Source: an uncultured Brevundimonas sp.
GTDB taxonomy: Bacteria > Pseudomonadota > Alphaproteobacteria > Caulobacterales > Caulobacteraceae
DNA: 5,901 nucleotides
Reading direction: 5' to 3'
Assembly: GCF_943913055.1 (NCBI RefSeq)
Contig: NZ_CALTWS010000168.1
Span: 1 to 5,901 of the forward strand
Shown: in pieces, positions 5,701 to 5,901 of the stretch
Layout: each line of letters begins with the position of its first letter
How positions within the stretch are numbered: the first letter of the stretch is position 1
The notes under the pieces: generated by a model
Seen by the model: only the letters and a program-made list of their open reading frames with translations
Database searches by the model: none
Told to the model about the DNA's origin: nothing
Made by a program: the position numbers and the translations under genes

Positions 5701-5901
5701 TCCTTGAGCCAAAGCCAGGCGCTCGGAAGCGCAGCCTGGGTTGGTCGCGCCCTCGGCACGGGCCGAGGCGACCTCCAACCGGGCCGCTACCAGATCGGTC
5801 GCAAACTCCGGCTGGGACGTGGCAGCGTCATACAGAGCCTCGCCTAGCGTCGCGCCCGCCTGCACATCCGAGGGCCAGTTGGTGGCGCAGATCGCGCGGC
5901 T
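5680..5901 (-). CDS. Class A-like acid phosphatase (PAP2 superfamily), C-terminal fragment
   Basis: Only the last 73 codons are in the window; the gene enters from the right edge and ends at TAA (5680-5682), 14 bases from the aguB stop. The fragment opens with SRAICATNWPSDVQAG, which aligns with the third motif of bacterial class A nonspecific acid phosphatases, SRxxxxxHxxxD. It is followed by a helix (GATLGEALYDAA) and an Ala-rich amphipathic tail with a Cys near the end (NPGCASER), also usual for that family. Such enzymes are periplasmic and release phosphate from organic monoesters. The position normally held by the nucleophilic His is Asn here (codon AAC), while the Ser-Arg and Asp of the motif remain. 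The other motifs (KxxxxxxRP and PSGH) lie outside, so activity cannot be judged. Family placement rests on one motif plus the tail. Confidence 0.7.
   Translation of the reverse strand, partial: SRAICATNWPSDVQAGATLGEALYDAATSQPEFATDLVAARLEVASARAEGATNPGCASERLALAQGRAVRPD

Overview
The window is GC-rich bacterial chromosomal DNA. Several signs point to an alphaproteobacterium, most likely Caulobacteraceae and possibly Brevundimonas: a large TonB-dependent receptor of the alphaproteobacterial type, strong G/C preference at third codon positions, tightly spaced genes, and promoter-like elements that partly resemble the Caulobacter housekeeping pattern. The taxonomic call is an inference from gene style, not from a marker gene. 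I found no RNA gene, insertion sequence, CRISPR array or attachment site.

Layout: (1) bases 1-40 hold a strong GC-rich hairpin that probably terminates a plus-strand gene lying to the left of the window. (2) 129-770 encodes an exported lipoprotein form of peptide-methionine (S)-S-oxide reductase (MsrA). (3) 771-939 is a leader region with tandem 11-bp repeats matching a PhoB-type Pho box, then a short palindrome. (4) 940-3612 encodes an 890-residue outer-membrane TonB-dependent receptor, closed by a textbook intrinsic terminator at 3639-3673. (5) 3795-5665 is a two-gene operon, aguA-aguB, with a one-base stop/start overlap. It converts agmatine to N-carbamoylputrescine and then to putrescine. 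(6) 5680-5901, on the minus strand and convergent with aguB, is the C-terminal end of a class A-like acid phosphatase (PAP2 superfamily) that continues beyond the right edge.

The genes probably form three or four separate transcription units. The agu pair is one complete biochemical module, lacking only the arginine decarboxylase that makes agmatine. The most interesting signal is regulatory: the receptor seems to be under phosphate-starvation control, and a phosphatase gene lies nearby, so the receptor may import a phosphorus-containing substrate. The visible phosphatase segment has Asn where this family normally has its nucleophilic His. I see no clear evidence of a wholly new multi-gene system.
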